Of a stretch of 64,000 nucleotides of DNA, positions 43,821 to 52,853 are shown in pieces. Source of the stretch: Alcanivoracaceae bacterium. GTDB taxonomy: Bacteria; Pseudomonadota; Gammaproteobacteria; Pseudomonadales; Alcanivoracaceae. A program made the position numbers and the translations under genes. Below the pieces are notes generated by a model. That model ran no database searches, had not been told where the DNA came from, and saw nothing but the letters and a program-made list of their open reading frames with translations. The DNA lies in NCBI GenBank assembly GCA_023146255.1, contig JAGLCJ010000007.1:1-64000 (forward strand), written 5' to 3'. How positions within the stretch are numbered: the stretch's first letter is position 1; each line of letters starts with the position of its first letter.

Positions 43821-46190
43821 TCACTCACGGGTTTTCAATACTTCGATCAGATCCAGCGTCGCCACCCGACGCACTGCAACCACACCCGACAACAGTGCCG
43901 ACAGTACCACCACAGTGGCAGACAACCCCAGCGTACGCTCGGTAAACAGTAATGGAATCCGGTACAACTCGCTCTGCATCAGCCAGATCAGCAATATCGC
44001 CAACTGCTGGCCAATCAACCAGCCCAGCGGGATACCAACCAGCATTAACAGCGACAGTTCAGCAAGCAGAATATGGTCAACCTCGGAAGCCCGGTAACCG
44101 AGCACCCTCAGGCTGGCCAGCTCTCTGCCACGCTCTGCCAGAGAAATGCGCACAGTGTTATAGATCACCCCGAAAGCGATCACACCACCAAGCAGACTAT
44201 TAACGAAGGTAAAGGTCAGGAAAGTACGACCGAGAGTTTCATAAAATGCATCCAGCATTGCCCGTCGTTCACTGACCGCAGCCACCAGTGGTCGATCCTG
44301 CAGTGCTTCAAGCACATCGCTGCGCCGATCAGGGTCAATACTGATCTGCAGCTGATTGATTTCTGCACCATGTCCACGCAGACGCTGCAGTTCCGGCAGC
44401 GCCATCCATGCACCGACACCGATAAACTCGCGGGTGCCACCAGCGACCACCACTTGACTGCGCTCACCGCTGCCATCGAGCCACTCCACCGTCACCAGAT
44501 CACCTGCATTGACCGCCAACTCCTGTAGCAGGAACTCGGTCAGCAGCACGCCTTCGCCAGGCAGCGCCACATGATTTAATGCGGTATCAACCCGGTGACT
44601 GAGTTGTGATGCTGCTGTCAGCCCGACCAGAGCCACACGCCAGCTACGATGACCGGAACGCAATCGCACCGGCACAGCAAGACTGGCCTCCGCTGCCCGC
44701 ACTCCATCAATACGAACCACTTCCCGAGCAGCCCGATGGCTGCGCGGATTCACCAGCGATACCGTCATGTCTTCCTGCTGCACCCGGCTGAACTGGGTGT
44801 GCACCATCAGGTTAACGGAATCAAACTGGAAGGTACCAAGCACCACGATGGCCGTCGCCAGAGCAATCCCGGATACCGACATCAGAGTACGCAACGGCCG
44901 GCGTTCGAGACTGCGCAGAATCATCCGGCTCGGCTGGGAAAAGTGAATGCCGGCCAGCGCCCGTTCCATCAGGGTATGACGATAGGTGGGCGGAGGCTCC
45001 GGCCCCATGGCCTGTGCCGGCGGCAAGCGAAATGCTCTGGCCAGCGCAGCATATGCGCCGGTTAGTCCGGCCAGAAGACCGACAACCACCACTGCCAGCG
45101 TCGGCAACGGCGGCACCCGGAACAGCATTTCCGGAAAACGGAAATACTCGGTGTACATGGTGGCCATGGCATCGCCCAGCCAGACACCGCCGGTGATACC
45201 GAGACAAATACCGAGCAGCATGATCAGCGATACCAGCTTGGCAAAATGCAGACTGACCTGCAGGTTGCTGTAGCCGAATGCCTTCAGCACAGCGATGACA
45301 TCACGCTGGGTCGCCACCAGACGCCCGATCACCACATTAATCAGAAATATGGCAACGGTCATGAAGATCGCCGGGAACAGGATCGCCATGGTCCGCAGCT
45401 GTTTCAACTCCTCACTGAGGAAACGGTGCGAGAATTGATCTTCACGGCCATAGGCACCAGTGCTGCCGTACCCTCGAAAGACCCGGTCCAGCTCATCCAG
45501 CAGGTGTTGCTCCACGGCGCCTGGCTGCATGGCAATCAGCACGCTGTTGAACGCACCAACCATGTCGGTGGCCGCTGCCAGCGGCCGCTCCGCCATCCAC
45601 AAAATGGCGTAGCGATGATAATCAGGCAACATGCTGCCGGGCGGAATCACATAGACAAATTCCGGTGATTCGGCAATGCCTACCACTCGCAGTGCCTGCC
45701 AGCGGCCATTGATGATCGCACCGAGCGAATCCCCGGGTTGCAGATCATGTGCTTCGGCGAAGCTGCCGATCACCACCACCTCGTTGCTGCGCCGTGAATC
45801 CGGCAATCTGCCAGCTCGCAGGAAAAGCCTGTTCAGGCGCGGCTCGCCTTCATCCGGCAATGACAGCACCCGGCCGCTGACCGGATCATCAAAACCATCG
45901 ACCTGAAGCCGTAACGAGGTTTGCACCCGCGCCTCGGCGCGGGCGACACCGTCCAGCGCTCGAACATCTTCCAGCAACCGTTGCGGTGCCCGGGTCATGT
46001 CGACAAATACCTCAGCGAACATGCGCGAGCGGTAATAATGATCGCGGGTATCATTGAGTGAACTGTAATTGACCAGCGACATCATGCAGACGGCAACACC
46101 ACCACCAACTACCAGCGCAATCGCCAGCACCTGACCACGCAGGTGCCACAGCTCACGCAACAGCTTATGGTCAAGCACTGAGATGATCAC
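43821..46190 (-). CDS. ABC exporter permease with two FtsX domains
   Basis: A 789-residue permease with an N-terminal helix, a large periplasmic domain, a first FtsX block (about 265-395), a second periplasmic domain, and a C-terminal FtsX block (about 665-785, LASLRVLGYRASEVDHILLAELSLL). This double-FtsX layout is that of the YbbP/DevC-like family, used for lipid or macrolide-like export. It overlaps the ATPase gene by 4 bases. The cargo cannot be told from the sequence. Confidence 0.9.
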   Translation of the reverse strand: MIISVLDHKLLRELWHLRGQVLAIALVVGGGVAVCMMSLVNYSSLNDTRDHYYRSRMFAEVFVDMTRAPQRLLEDVRALDGVARAEARVQTSLRLQVDGFDDPVSGRVLSLPDEGEPRLNRLFLRAGRLPDSRRSNEVVVIGSFAEAHDLQPGDSLGAIINGRWQALRVVGIAESPEFVYVIPPGSMLPDYHRYAILWMAERPLAAATDMVGAFNSVLIAMQPGAVEQHLLDELDRVFRGYGSTGAYGREDQFSHRFLSEELKQLRTMAILFPAIFMTVAIFLINVVIGRLVATQRDVIAVLKAFGYSNLQVSLHFAKLVSLIMLLGICLGITGGVWLGDAMATMYTEYFRFPEMLFRVPPLPTLAVVVVGLLAGLTGAYAALARAFRLPPAQAMGPEPPPTYRHTLMERALAGIHFSQPSRMILRSLERRPLRTLMSVSGIALATAIVVLGTFQFDSVNLMVHTQFSRVQQEDMTVSLVNPRSHRAAREVVRIDGVRAAEASLAVPVRLRSGHRSWRVALVGLTAASQLSHRVDTALNHVALPGEGVLLTEFLLQELAVNAGDLVTVEWLDGSGERSQVVVAGGTREFIGVGAWMALPELQRLRGHGAEINQLQISIDPDRRSDVLEALQDRPLVAAVSERRAMLDAFYETLGRTFLTFTFVNSLLGGVIAFGVIYNTVRISLAERGRELASLRVLGYRASEVDHILLAELSLLMLVGIPLGWLIGQQLAILLIWLMQSELYRIPLLFTERTLGLSATVVVLSALLSGVVAVRRVATLDLIEVLKTRE

Positions 46191-46894
46191 CAGCTCAACC
46201 CGCCCGGGTCTGCGCGGTTACTGTTATGCCGCACCTCACTGATACGACCATCACTGAGCGTAATCACCCGGTCCGCCATCGCCGCAATGCCGGCATTGTG
46301 CGTAATAATGACCGTCGCTGTGCCAAGTTCGCGATTCACTCTGGCCAGCGCCTCAAGCACTCGAATGCCGGTTTTGGAGTCGAGCGCACCGGTCGGCTCG
46401 TCACAAAGCAAAACAGCAGGACGCTTGGCAATCGCTCTGGCAATGGCAACCCGCTGCTGCTCCCCCCCGGATAGCTCCGCCGGAAAGTGGTGACCACGGT
46501 TTTGCAGATCGACCATCGCCAGTGCCTCGTCCGGGTCCATCGGATCAGGCGAGATCTCGGTGGCCACGGAGACATTCTCCCTCGCGGTCAAACTGGCGAT
46601 CAGGTTGTAGAACTGGAAAACAAAACCAACATGATCACGGCGATACCGGGTTAATTGCCGCTCGCTGGCGGCAACCAGGTCCAGATCGTGGTAGCGCACT
46701 GTGCCACCGCTGGCGGTATCCAGACCGCCAAGAATGTTCAGCAAGGTCGATTTACCGGAACCTGAGGCGCCCAGCAGCACGACGATCTCGCCGGCATAAA
46801 GCTCGATATCGACTCCCCGCAGCGCGTGCACGGCCAGCTGTCCTTCGCCATACACCTTGGTCAGTCCGCGGGCTTCAAATACCGTCTCGGTCAT
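46187..46894 (-). CDS. ABC exporter ATPase (LolD/MacB class)
   Basis: A 235-residue ATPase with Walker A LLGASGSGKSTLLNILGGL, FVFQFYNLIASLTARENV, signature LSGGEQQRVAIARAI and Walker B LLCDEPTGALD. The start at 46894 (MTETVFEARGL) matches the family; longer frames continue upstream without a family match. It powers the double-FtsX permease and HlyD adaptor that follow. Confidence 0.93.
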   Translation of the reverse strand: MTETVFEARGLTKVYGEGQLAVHALRGVDIELYAGEIVVLLGASGSGKSTLLNILGGLDTASGGTVRYHDLDLVAASERQLTRYRRDHVGFVFQFYNLIASLTARENVSVATEISPDPMDPDEALAMVDLQNRGHHFPAELSGGEQQRVAIARAIAKRPAVLLCDEPTGALDSKTGIRVLEALARVNRELGTATVIITHNAGIAAMADRVITLSDGRISEVRHNSNRADPGGLSW

Positions 46895-47018
46895 ACTTCC
46901 TCCGTCGCCGACTGCACAATGCCGGTCATCTGCGACCGCTGCCTTGATCCCGGTCAGCGATAGACGATAATGCGCCGGCACCGGCATACTCGCGCCAGAT
47001 CATTTCATGGAGACCCCC

Positions 47019-47759
47019 ATGTTGCCAGCCATCGTCGGCCATCGCGGCGCCCGCGGAGAAGCACCGGAAAACACCCTGCCGAGCTTTGAGCGAGCCGTTA
47101 TTGCCGGTGTGCCGGAAATAGAACTGGATGTCAGACTGTCAAAGGACGATCAGTTGTTCGTCCTGCACGATCCGGACCTGAAACGCACCACCGGCCATGC
47201 CGGTCAGGCCCAGAACCTGCCGCTTGCCGGGATTATCGGTCATGACGCCCGTCAGGCCATTGTCGGTTGGCCAACACCCTGCCCGGTGCCGTCATTGCAA
47301 CAGGTAATCGACAGCTGTCCGGGAAACATGCGCTTCCAGTTCGAGGTCAAGGCAGATGGCAAGGCGCCGCTGAAACGAATCGCCCATCAACTGGCCCGAT
47401 TAATCCGCGAACAGGTGTTGGAACACCGGGTGGTGGTGACCTCCAGCGATGCCCGCTTTCTTGCCCTGATGCGTCATGAAGCTGCGGAAATTCCCCGTGG
47501 CTACGTCTGCCAGTATCGTCACCGCAAACCGATCCAGACCTGTGTAACACTGGATTGCCAGTGGCTGATCAGCCATTTCGGTCTGGTCACGGAGTCACTC
47601 ATGGACCACGCACGCCGGCATGATCTCGGTGTGTCGGTGTGGACGGTGAATGACCTGAGGGAAGCAGAGCGCCTGATCGCGCTGGGAGTGGAGTCGATTA
47701 TTACCGATTTCCCGACCGCCTTTCTTAGCCACTTTCGCAGCCGCGTTTCCCGATTGTAA
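47019..47759 (+). CDS. Glycerophosphodiester phosphodiesterase
   Basis: A 246-residue GDPD-family enzyme that splits glycerophosphodiesters to glycerol-3-phosphate and an alcohol. VGHRGARGEAPENTLPSF, the IELDVRLSKD metal ligands and VLHDPDLKRTT are the catalytic motifs. No signal peptide, so cytoplasmic (UgpQ-like). The second ATG at 47019 has GGAG six bases upstream; the first is at 47007. It converges on the patatin gene only 7 bases away. Confidence 0.93.
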   Translation: MLPAIVGHRGARGEAPENTLPSFERAVIAGVPEIELDVRLSKDDQLFVLHDPDLKRTTGHAGQAQNLPLAGIIGHDARQAIVGWPTPCPVPSLQQVIDSCPGNMRFQFEVKADGKAPLKRIAHQLARLIREQVLEHRVVVTSSDARFLALMRHEAAEIPRGYVCQYRHRKPIQTCVTLDCQWLISHFGLVTESLMDHARRHDLGVSVWTVNDLREAERLIALGVESIITDFPTAFLSHFRSRVSRL

Positions 47760-47766
47760 AGCAGCG

Positions 47767-48903
47767 TCAGACACCGAGAAATGCACGGATTTCTTCTTCC
47801 CGTTCCTTGGCATCGCGGAAACCAAGAGAAATCAGACTGCGGGTAAACCCCGGTTCAAACAGCAGATAACTCACTGCTGCGGCACCCGGCGAACGGGTCG
47901 CGCCGGAGCCGCGCAGAAAGAAGCGCAGTGTTTTCGGCAGCTCCTGAATATGCCCGGCGGCGATTTCATCAATCGGCTGCGATGGGTAGATCTTCAGCAC
48001 CTCCACTTCACGCAGCTGCACGCCATGCTTCTCACGCTCGCTGGCCGGTATTGCCGAGATGGTCTTGTTAATCCGCTCAAGGCGCTCGACATCCCCTTCC
48101 AGGGTATCGACAAACACACTGTTGAGGATGTGTCCCAGCACCTGAGCCAGGGAAGGATAACCACTGACCTCACGCTGATGCCCGGCGCTGGTGTTGCCGG
48201 ACACACCGATCACCAGCACCCGTTCGGCGCCCAGATGCAACGCCGGACTGACTGGCGCCAACTGACGCACGGCGCCGTCACCGTAGTAACGCCCCTCCAC
48301 TGCAATGGCAGGAAACAGAATCGGAATGGCAGAAGATGCCAGCAGGTGCTCGGCCTGAATCCTTGCCGGACGGCCAATCCGACGCGCCCGCTGCCAGGGG
48401 TCGAGACCGTCCCGACCCTGAAAAAAAGCGATCGATTCGCCGTTGGCATAACTGGTGGCACTGATCGACAGCGCCTCCAGATCGCCCTGATCAAGACTTT
48501 GCTGGATGCGTTCAAAGTTGATCACCAGATTGATCAGCTTGTGCAGCGGGGTACTATCCAGCAGCGCACTGTTCACCGGTGTACTGCCAGACACCAAGCC
48601 ACTGATGGCCCAGCGTAGCAGCGAGCGTACAAAGGCATACACATCGGTTCGATAGACCTGCTCGGGGGTGATGTTGGACCAGACCCGCTCAAGCCCCTTC
48701 ACTGCCATACGGTAGTTATGTGCATTGGCCGACAACGCCGCTGCATTGATAGCACCAGCCGAGGTGCCACAGATCACCGGAAACGGATTACGGGTACCAC
48801 GCGGCACCATATCGGCAATGGCCATCAGCACACCAACCTGATAGGCCGCCCGTGCACCACCTCCGGACAGGATCAGTCCTGTCTTCTTCTTGTACAGGGA
48901 CAC
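47767..48903 (-). CDS. Patatin-like phospholipase family protein
   Basis: A roughly 378-residue patatin-fold acyl hydrolase. The oxyanion loop is LILSGGGARAAYQVG, the nucleophile Ser is in VICGTSAGAINAA, and the dyad Asp in YYGDGAVRQLAP. Such enzymes cleave lipids from the cytoplasmic face or when secreted; no signal peptide is seen here. The start chosen is the GTG at 48903 with AAGGAG five bases upstream; an ATG at 48930 has no ribosome-binding site. Confidence 0.88.
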   Translation of the reverse strand: MSLYKKKTGLILSGGGARAAYQVGVLMAIADMVPRGTRNPFPVICGTSAGAINAAALSANAHNYRMAVKGLERVWSNITPEQVYRTDVYAFVRSLLRWAISGLVSGSTPVNSALLDSTPLHKLINLVINFERIQQSLDQGDLEALSISATSYANGESIAFFQGRDGLDPWQRARRIGRPARIQAEHLLASSAIPILFPAIAVEGRYYGDGAVRQLAPVSPALHLGAERVLVIGVSGNTSAGHQREVSGYPSLAQVLGHILNSVFVDTLEGDVERLERINKTISAIPASEREKHGVQLREVEVLKIYPSQPIDEIAAGHIQELPKTLRFFLRGSGATRSPGAAAVSYLLFEPGFTRSLISLGFRDAKEREEEIRAFLGV

Positions 48904-48981
48904 CACCGCTCCTTGCGCTGCCTGATGCATGGATCATAGCAGGGGCCGGCATCGGTCACGACGCCGGATCAGATATACGGA

Positions 48982-49221
48982 TCAGAAGGTCCGCTTGTTG
49001 GCATCGTACGCCTGTGGCACCGGCTTGCCGGACGTCTTTTTTACTTCCTCATCACACTTGCTCGGCTCACCACCGCAAATCTCGCAACTATCCTTCATGC
49101 CCAGCGCATTAAGGCCACCGCAGGAGCCCTTGATCGGCTTGTTGGAAAAAATCACGCCCACTGCCATGGCTGCAAACAGCAAACCAATCACGACAATGGC
49201 AGCAATAATGGTTTCAATCAT
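48982..49221 (-). CDS. nqrM: Na+-NQR maturation protein NqrM
   Basis: A 79-residue protein with an N-terminal membrane helix (residues ~2-25) and a cysteine-rich stretch: Cys34 and three more in DSCEICGGEPSKCDEE. NqrM is required to deliver or build the iron site between NqrD and NqrE. It overlaps the apbE stop by 4 bases and is the last gene of the nqr operon. Confidence 0.95.
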   Translation of the reverse strand: MIETIIAAIVVIGLLFAAMAVGVIFSNKPIKGSCGGLNALGMKDSCEICGGEPSKCDEEVKKTSGKPVPQAYDANKRTF

Positions 49222-50294
49222 GGCATTGCCTCCTCGGTCACCAGACGCCGAAACGCGCTGCTGGCGAACTCTTCCACTGTACTACCAGACTGGACCATAA
49301 ACAGCACCGCAAGTTGCCGTGCTTCAGCCCAGACCATGCCCTCCTCTGCCCCCATCACCGTCAGCGCTGTTGCCAGAGCATCCGCCTCAGCACAGCGTGG
49401 GTGCAACACGCTCACCGATACCACCTGATGATCCACCGGATAGCCACTGCGTGGATCAATGATATGGGAGTAGCGCCTCTCACCGGCCTGAAAATAGTTG
49501 CGGTAGTCACCGGAGGTGGCAATGGCGATATCCTTCATGGCCAGGATGTGCGCCACTTCCCGAACCCCGGGCAGCGGCTTCTCGATTGCCACCTTCCAGG
49601 GCTGGCCGGCCGGTTTGGCACCATGGGCTCGCAGCTCCCCGCCAATCTCCACCAACAGGTTCTCGACGCCAAGACCGATCAGCAGATCTGCAACCTTGTC
49701 GACCGCATAGCCCTTTGCCACCGCAGACAGATCCACATAGGCACCACCCGGCTGCAGCAACGCCTGATCAGCGTCGCGCCAGGACAGACGCTGATAACCA
49801 ATGCGTGCCTGGACGGCCTCCAGTTCAGCCGCCAGCGGCGGTTTATCCCGCTTCGGGTCCGGACCAAAGCCCCACAAATTCACCAGTGGGCCCACCGTGG
49901 GATCAAAGGCGCCATCGGTATCTTCAGCCAACTGCAGGGAGTAACGGATCACCCGCCAGAAGTCGGCAGGCAAGATCTGCCAGCTGCCGGCCTCCGCCTG
50001 ATTGAAGCGGGAAATATCCGAGTCCGGCCGGTAGGTACTCATTTGCCGGTTAATGGATTCAAGCAGAAGCTCAATGTCCTCGCGGACGCTGGTCAAGGTG
50101 ACGCCCGCGGGCAAATCCACCACCTTCACCGACCAGGTGGTACCCATGGTCTCGCCACTCAGCAGATGAATCTGCCGGGGCTGCTCACAGCTGGCCAGCA
50201 ACCACAGCATACAAACGACAAACAGGGCCCGCAGGCCCTGTTGTGTGCGATGAGCAGTTCCGTCTGCCCGCCGGGAACTGAAACGATCAGCCAC
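49218..50294 (-). CDS. apbE: FAD:protein FMN transferase
   Basis: A 358-residue lipoprotein that attaches FMN by phosphoester to threonines of NqrB and NqrC. The signal peptide ends in the lipobox LLASC. SGETMGTTWSVKV, VDLSAVAKGYAVD, ATSGDYRNYF and the metal site near DALATALTVMG are the ApbE motifs. The start is the GTG at 50294, which overlaps the nqrF stop by 8 bases and gives a full signal peptide; the only later ATG would leave eight residues before the lipobox Cys. A 9-bp hairpin lies in the signal-peptide codons. Confidence 0.94.
   Translation of the reverse strand: MADRFSSRRADGTAHRTQQGLRALFVVCMLWLLASCEQPRQIHLLSGETMGTTWSVKVVDLPAGVTLTSVREDIELLLESINRQMSTYRPDSDISRFNQAEAGSWQILPADFWRVIRYSLQLAEDTDGAFDPTVGPLVNLWGFGPDPKRDKPPLAAELEAVQARIGYQRLSWRDADQALLQPGGAYVDLSAVAKGYAVDKVADLLIGLGVENLLVEIGGELRAHGAKPAGQPWKVAIEKPLPGVREVAHILAMKDIAIATSGDYRNYFQAGERRYSHIIDPRSGYPVDHQVVSVSVLHPRCAEADALATALTVMGAEEGMVWAEARQLAVLFMVQSGSTVEEFASSAFRRLVTEEAMP
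50221..50242 (-). other. Hairpin inside the apbE signal-peptide codons
   Basis: On the minus strand AACAGGGCC, loop TGCG and GGCCCTGTT form a perfect 9-bp stem followed by TGTCGTTT, about 45 bases after the nqrF stop. It is inside the apbE reading frame. It may protect the nqrA-F mRNA or reduce reading into apbE-nqrM. Confidence 0.5.
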
Positions 50295-51519
50295 CGAAAT
50301 CGTCCAGCAGAATGTTGTCTCGCTCGACACCGAGATCTTCCAGCATCTTGATCACTGCCGCGTTCATCATCGGCGGACCACACATGTAGAACTCGCAGTC
50401 TTCCGGTGCCGGGTGATTCTTCAGATACTGCTCGAACAGCACCTGATGGATAAAGCCCTTCAGGCCAGTCCAGTTGTCTTCCGGCTGCGGATCCGACAAT
50501 GCCAGATGCCACTCGAAGTTCGGGTTTTCCGCCGCCAGCTGGTCATATTCCTCGACATAGAACGCTTCACGCATGGAACGGGCGCCATACCAGAAGCTGA
50601 TCTTGCGCTTGGAACCGAGACGCTTGAGCTGGTCAAAAATATGCGAGCGCATCGGCGCCATACCGGCGCCACCACCGATAAACACCATCTCCGCTTCGGT
50701 CTTCTTGGCGAAGAACTCACCAAACGGACCGAATACGGTGACCTTGTCGCCCGGCTTCAGGTTGAACACGAACGAACTCATCAGGCCCGGCTGGATATGC
50801 GGCTGACCCGGTGGCGGCGTAGCGATACGGATGTTGAACTTGAGCAGACCGCGCTCATCCGGATAGTTGGCCATCGAGTAGGCACGAATCACGGTTTCAG
50901 TATTCTTTGCCTTCAGATCAAAGAACTTGAAACGCTCCCAGTCACCGCGATATTCAGCCGGAATATCAAAGTTCTTGAACTCGATGTCATATGGCGGCGC
51001 TTCGAGCTGTACATAGCCACCGGCGCGGAAATCCACCACCTCGCCTTCCGGCAATTTCAGCACCAGCTCCTTGATGAAGGTGGCAACGTTGTTATTGGAA
51101 ATAACCTCGCATTCCCAGCGCTTCACCCCAAAGAATTCTTCCGGCACTTCGATCTTCATGTCCTGCTTGACCGCCACCTGACAGGACAGGCGCCAGCCTT
51201 CACGGATCTCACGCTTGTTGAAGTGACCTTCCTCGGTCGGCAGGATGTCGCCGCCGCCTTCCAGTACCTTGCACTTGCACTGGGCACAGGAACCACCGCC
51301 ACCACAGGCCGACGACAGGAAAATGCCCTTGGTCGCCAACGTCTGCAGCAGTTTGTCGCCGGCGGCCACGTTGATGCTTTTCTCAGCATCTCCGTTCACG
51401 TCAATATGAACAGCACCGGTGCTGACCAGCCGCGAACGCGCCGCCAGAATGATGACAACCAGCGCCAGCACAATGGCCGTAAACATACCGACACTAAACG
51501 CAATTTCGAAGTTAAACAT
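50287..51519 (-). CDS. nqrF: Na+-translocating NADH:quinone reductase subunit F
   Basis: A 410-residue electron-input subunit. An N-terminal membrane helix (residues ~4-25), a 2Fe-2S domain with Cys in CGGGGSCAQCKCKV and a fourth in LSCQVA, then FAD and NADH domains (RAYSMANYP, GGGAGMAPMRSHI, CGPPMMN). Electrons pass from NADH through FAD and 2Fe-2S to the membrane subunits. It follows nqrE by 18 bases. Confidence 0.98.
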   Translation of the reverse strand: MFNFEIAFSVGMFTAIVLALVVIILAARSRLVSTGAVHIDVNGDAEKSINVAAGDKLLQTLATKGIFLSSACGGGGSCAQCKCKVLEGGGDILPTEEGHFNKREIREGWRLSCQVAVKQDMKIEVPEEFFGVKRWECEVISNNNVATFIKELVLKLPEGEVVDFRAGGYVQLEAPPYDIEFKNFDIPAEYRGDWERFKFFDLKAKNTETVIRAYSMANYPDERGLLKFNIRIATPPPGQPHIQPGLMSSFVFNLKPGDKVTVFGPFGEFFAKKTEAEMVFIGGGAGMAPMRSHIFDQLKRLGSKRKISFWYGARSMREAFYVEEYDQLAAENPNFEWHLALSDPQPEDNWTGLKGFIHQVLFEQYLKNHPAPEDCEFYMCGPPMMNAAVIKMLEDLGVERDNILLDDFGG

Positions 51520-51537
51520 TGTGCTTGTTCCTCCCGG

Positions 51538-52158
51538 TTACAGCTGCACGCCAGAGAATGACATGAAGCCAAGGGACATCAGGCCAACGGTAATAAAGGT
51601 GATACCCAACCCCTTCAGACCATCGGGCACATCGCTGTACTTGAGCTTTTCCCGGATACCCGCCAGCAGCACGATGGCAAGTGCCCAACCAATACCGGCA
51701 CCCGCCCCGTATACCACCGACTCAGTGAAATTGTAGTCACGCTCCACCATGAACAGCGACGCACCAAGGATGGCGCAGTTCACCGTGATCAACGGCAGGA
51801 AGATCCCGAGCGCGTTGTAGAGTGCCGGCACATACTTGTCCAACACCATCTCAAGGATTTGCACCATCGCTGCAATCACACCGATATAGCTGAGCAGACC
51901 GAGGAAACGCAGATCCAGCTTCTGCAGCGCTGGCACACCGGTCCAGGCCAGCGCGCCCTCGCCCAGCAGATTGTGCAGGATCAGGTTGTTGACCGGCACA
52001 GTAATGAGCATCACCACAACCACGGCAATACCCAGACCAAGCGAGGTTTCAATCTTCTTCGAGATGGCAATAAAGGTACACATGCCGAGGAAGAACGCCA
52101 GCGCCATGTTCTCGACGAACACGGCGCGGATCAGCAGACTCAGATAATGTTCAAACAT
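51538..52158 (-). CDS. nqrE: Na+-NQR subunit E
   Basis: A 206-residue membrane subunit with six helices. ENMALAFFLGMCTF and VNCAILGASLFMVERDYN carry the cysteines that with NqrD hold the intramembrane iron centre. High similarity to the RnfA/NqrE family, with NQR context deciding the name. It is 12 bases after nqrD. Confidence 0.98.
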   Translation of the reverse strand: MFEHYLSLLIRAVFVENMALAFFLGMCTFIAISKKIETSLGLGIAVVVVMLITVPVNNLILHNLLGEGALAWTGVPALQKLDLRFLGLLSYIGVIAAMVQILEMVLDKYVPALYNALGIFLPLITVNCAILGASLFMVERDYNFTESVVYGAGAGIGWALAIVLLAGIREKLKYSDVPDGLKGLGITFITVGLMSLGFMSFSGVQL

Positions 52159-52170
52159 ATTCGCTCTCCG

Positions 52171-52842
52171 TCAGAATGCGTCGCTGACGCGCGAGTTAGC
52201 GGTAATCCGGAACTGGTCCTGCTCGACCTGATCTTTCTTCACCGCACGAATGACCCAGATAATAAAGCCGATCAGGAAGAAAGCACTTGGCGGCAGCAGC
52301 ATCAGGCCATTCGGGATATACCAGCCACCCTGAGTCACTTTCTCGAGAATGGTGACACCAAACAGGCTGCCCGAACCGATCAGCTCACGGCTGAACCCGA
52401 GAATCAGCAGGATGAAGCTGTAACCCAGACCGTTACCGAAGCCATCCAGTGCCGACGGAATCGGCGGATTCTTCATGGCAAAGGCTTCGGCCCGGCCCAT
52501 CACGATGCAGTTGGTGATGATCAGGCCAACGAACACCGACATCTGCTTACTGATGTCGTAGGCGTAGGCTCGCAGGAACTGATCCACCACGATCACCAGA
52601 GAGGCGATAATGGTCATCTGCACGATAATACGGATACTGCCCGGAATCTGGTTGCGGATCAGGCTGACGAAGAAGTTCGAGAACATGGTCACCAAGGTCA
52701 GCGCCACACACATCGCCACCGTGGTTTTCATGTTGCTGGTGACCGCCAGCGCCGAGCAGATACCGATAATCTGCAGGGCAATCGGATTGTTCTCGATAAT
52801 CGGCTTGAACAACAGGTCTTTTGCTTTGGCTGCTTCTGCCAT
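52171..52842 (-). CDS. nqrD: Na+-NQR subunit D
   Basis: A 223-residue membrane subunit with six helices, homologous to NqrE/RnfE. QIIGICSALAVTSNMKT and LIITNCIVMGRAEAFAM contain the iron-binding cysteines. It lies 11 bases after nqrC. Confidence 0.98.
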   Translation of the reverse strand: MAEAAKAKDLLFKPIIENNPIALQIIGICSALAVTSNMKTTVAMCVALTLVTMFSNFFVSLIRNQIPGSIRIIVQMTIIASLVIVVDQFLRAYAYDISKQMSVFVGLIITNCIVMGRAEAFAMKNPPIPSALDGFGNGLGYSFILLILGFSRELIGSGSLFGVTILEKVTQGGWYIPNGLMLLPPSAFFLIGFIIWVIRAVKKDQVEQDQFRITANSRVSDAF

Positions 52843-52853
52843 CGTCGTTCTCC

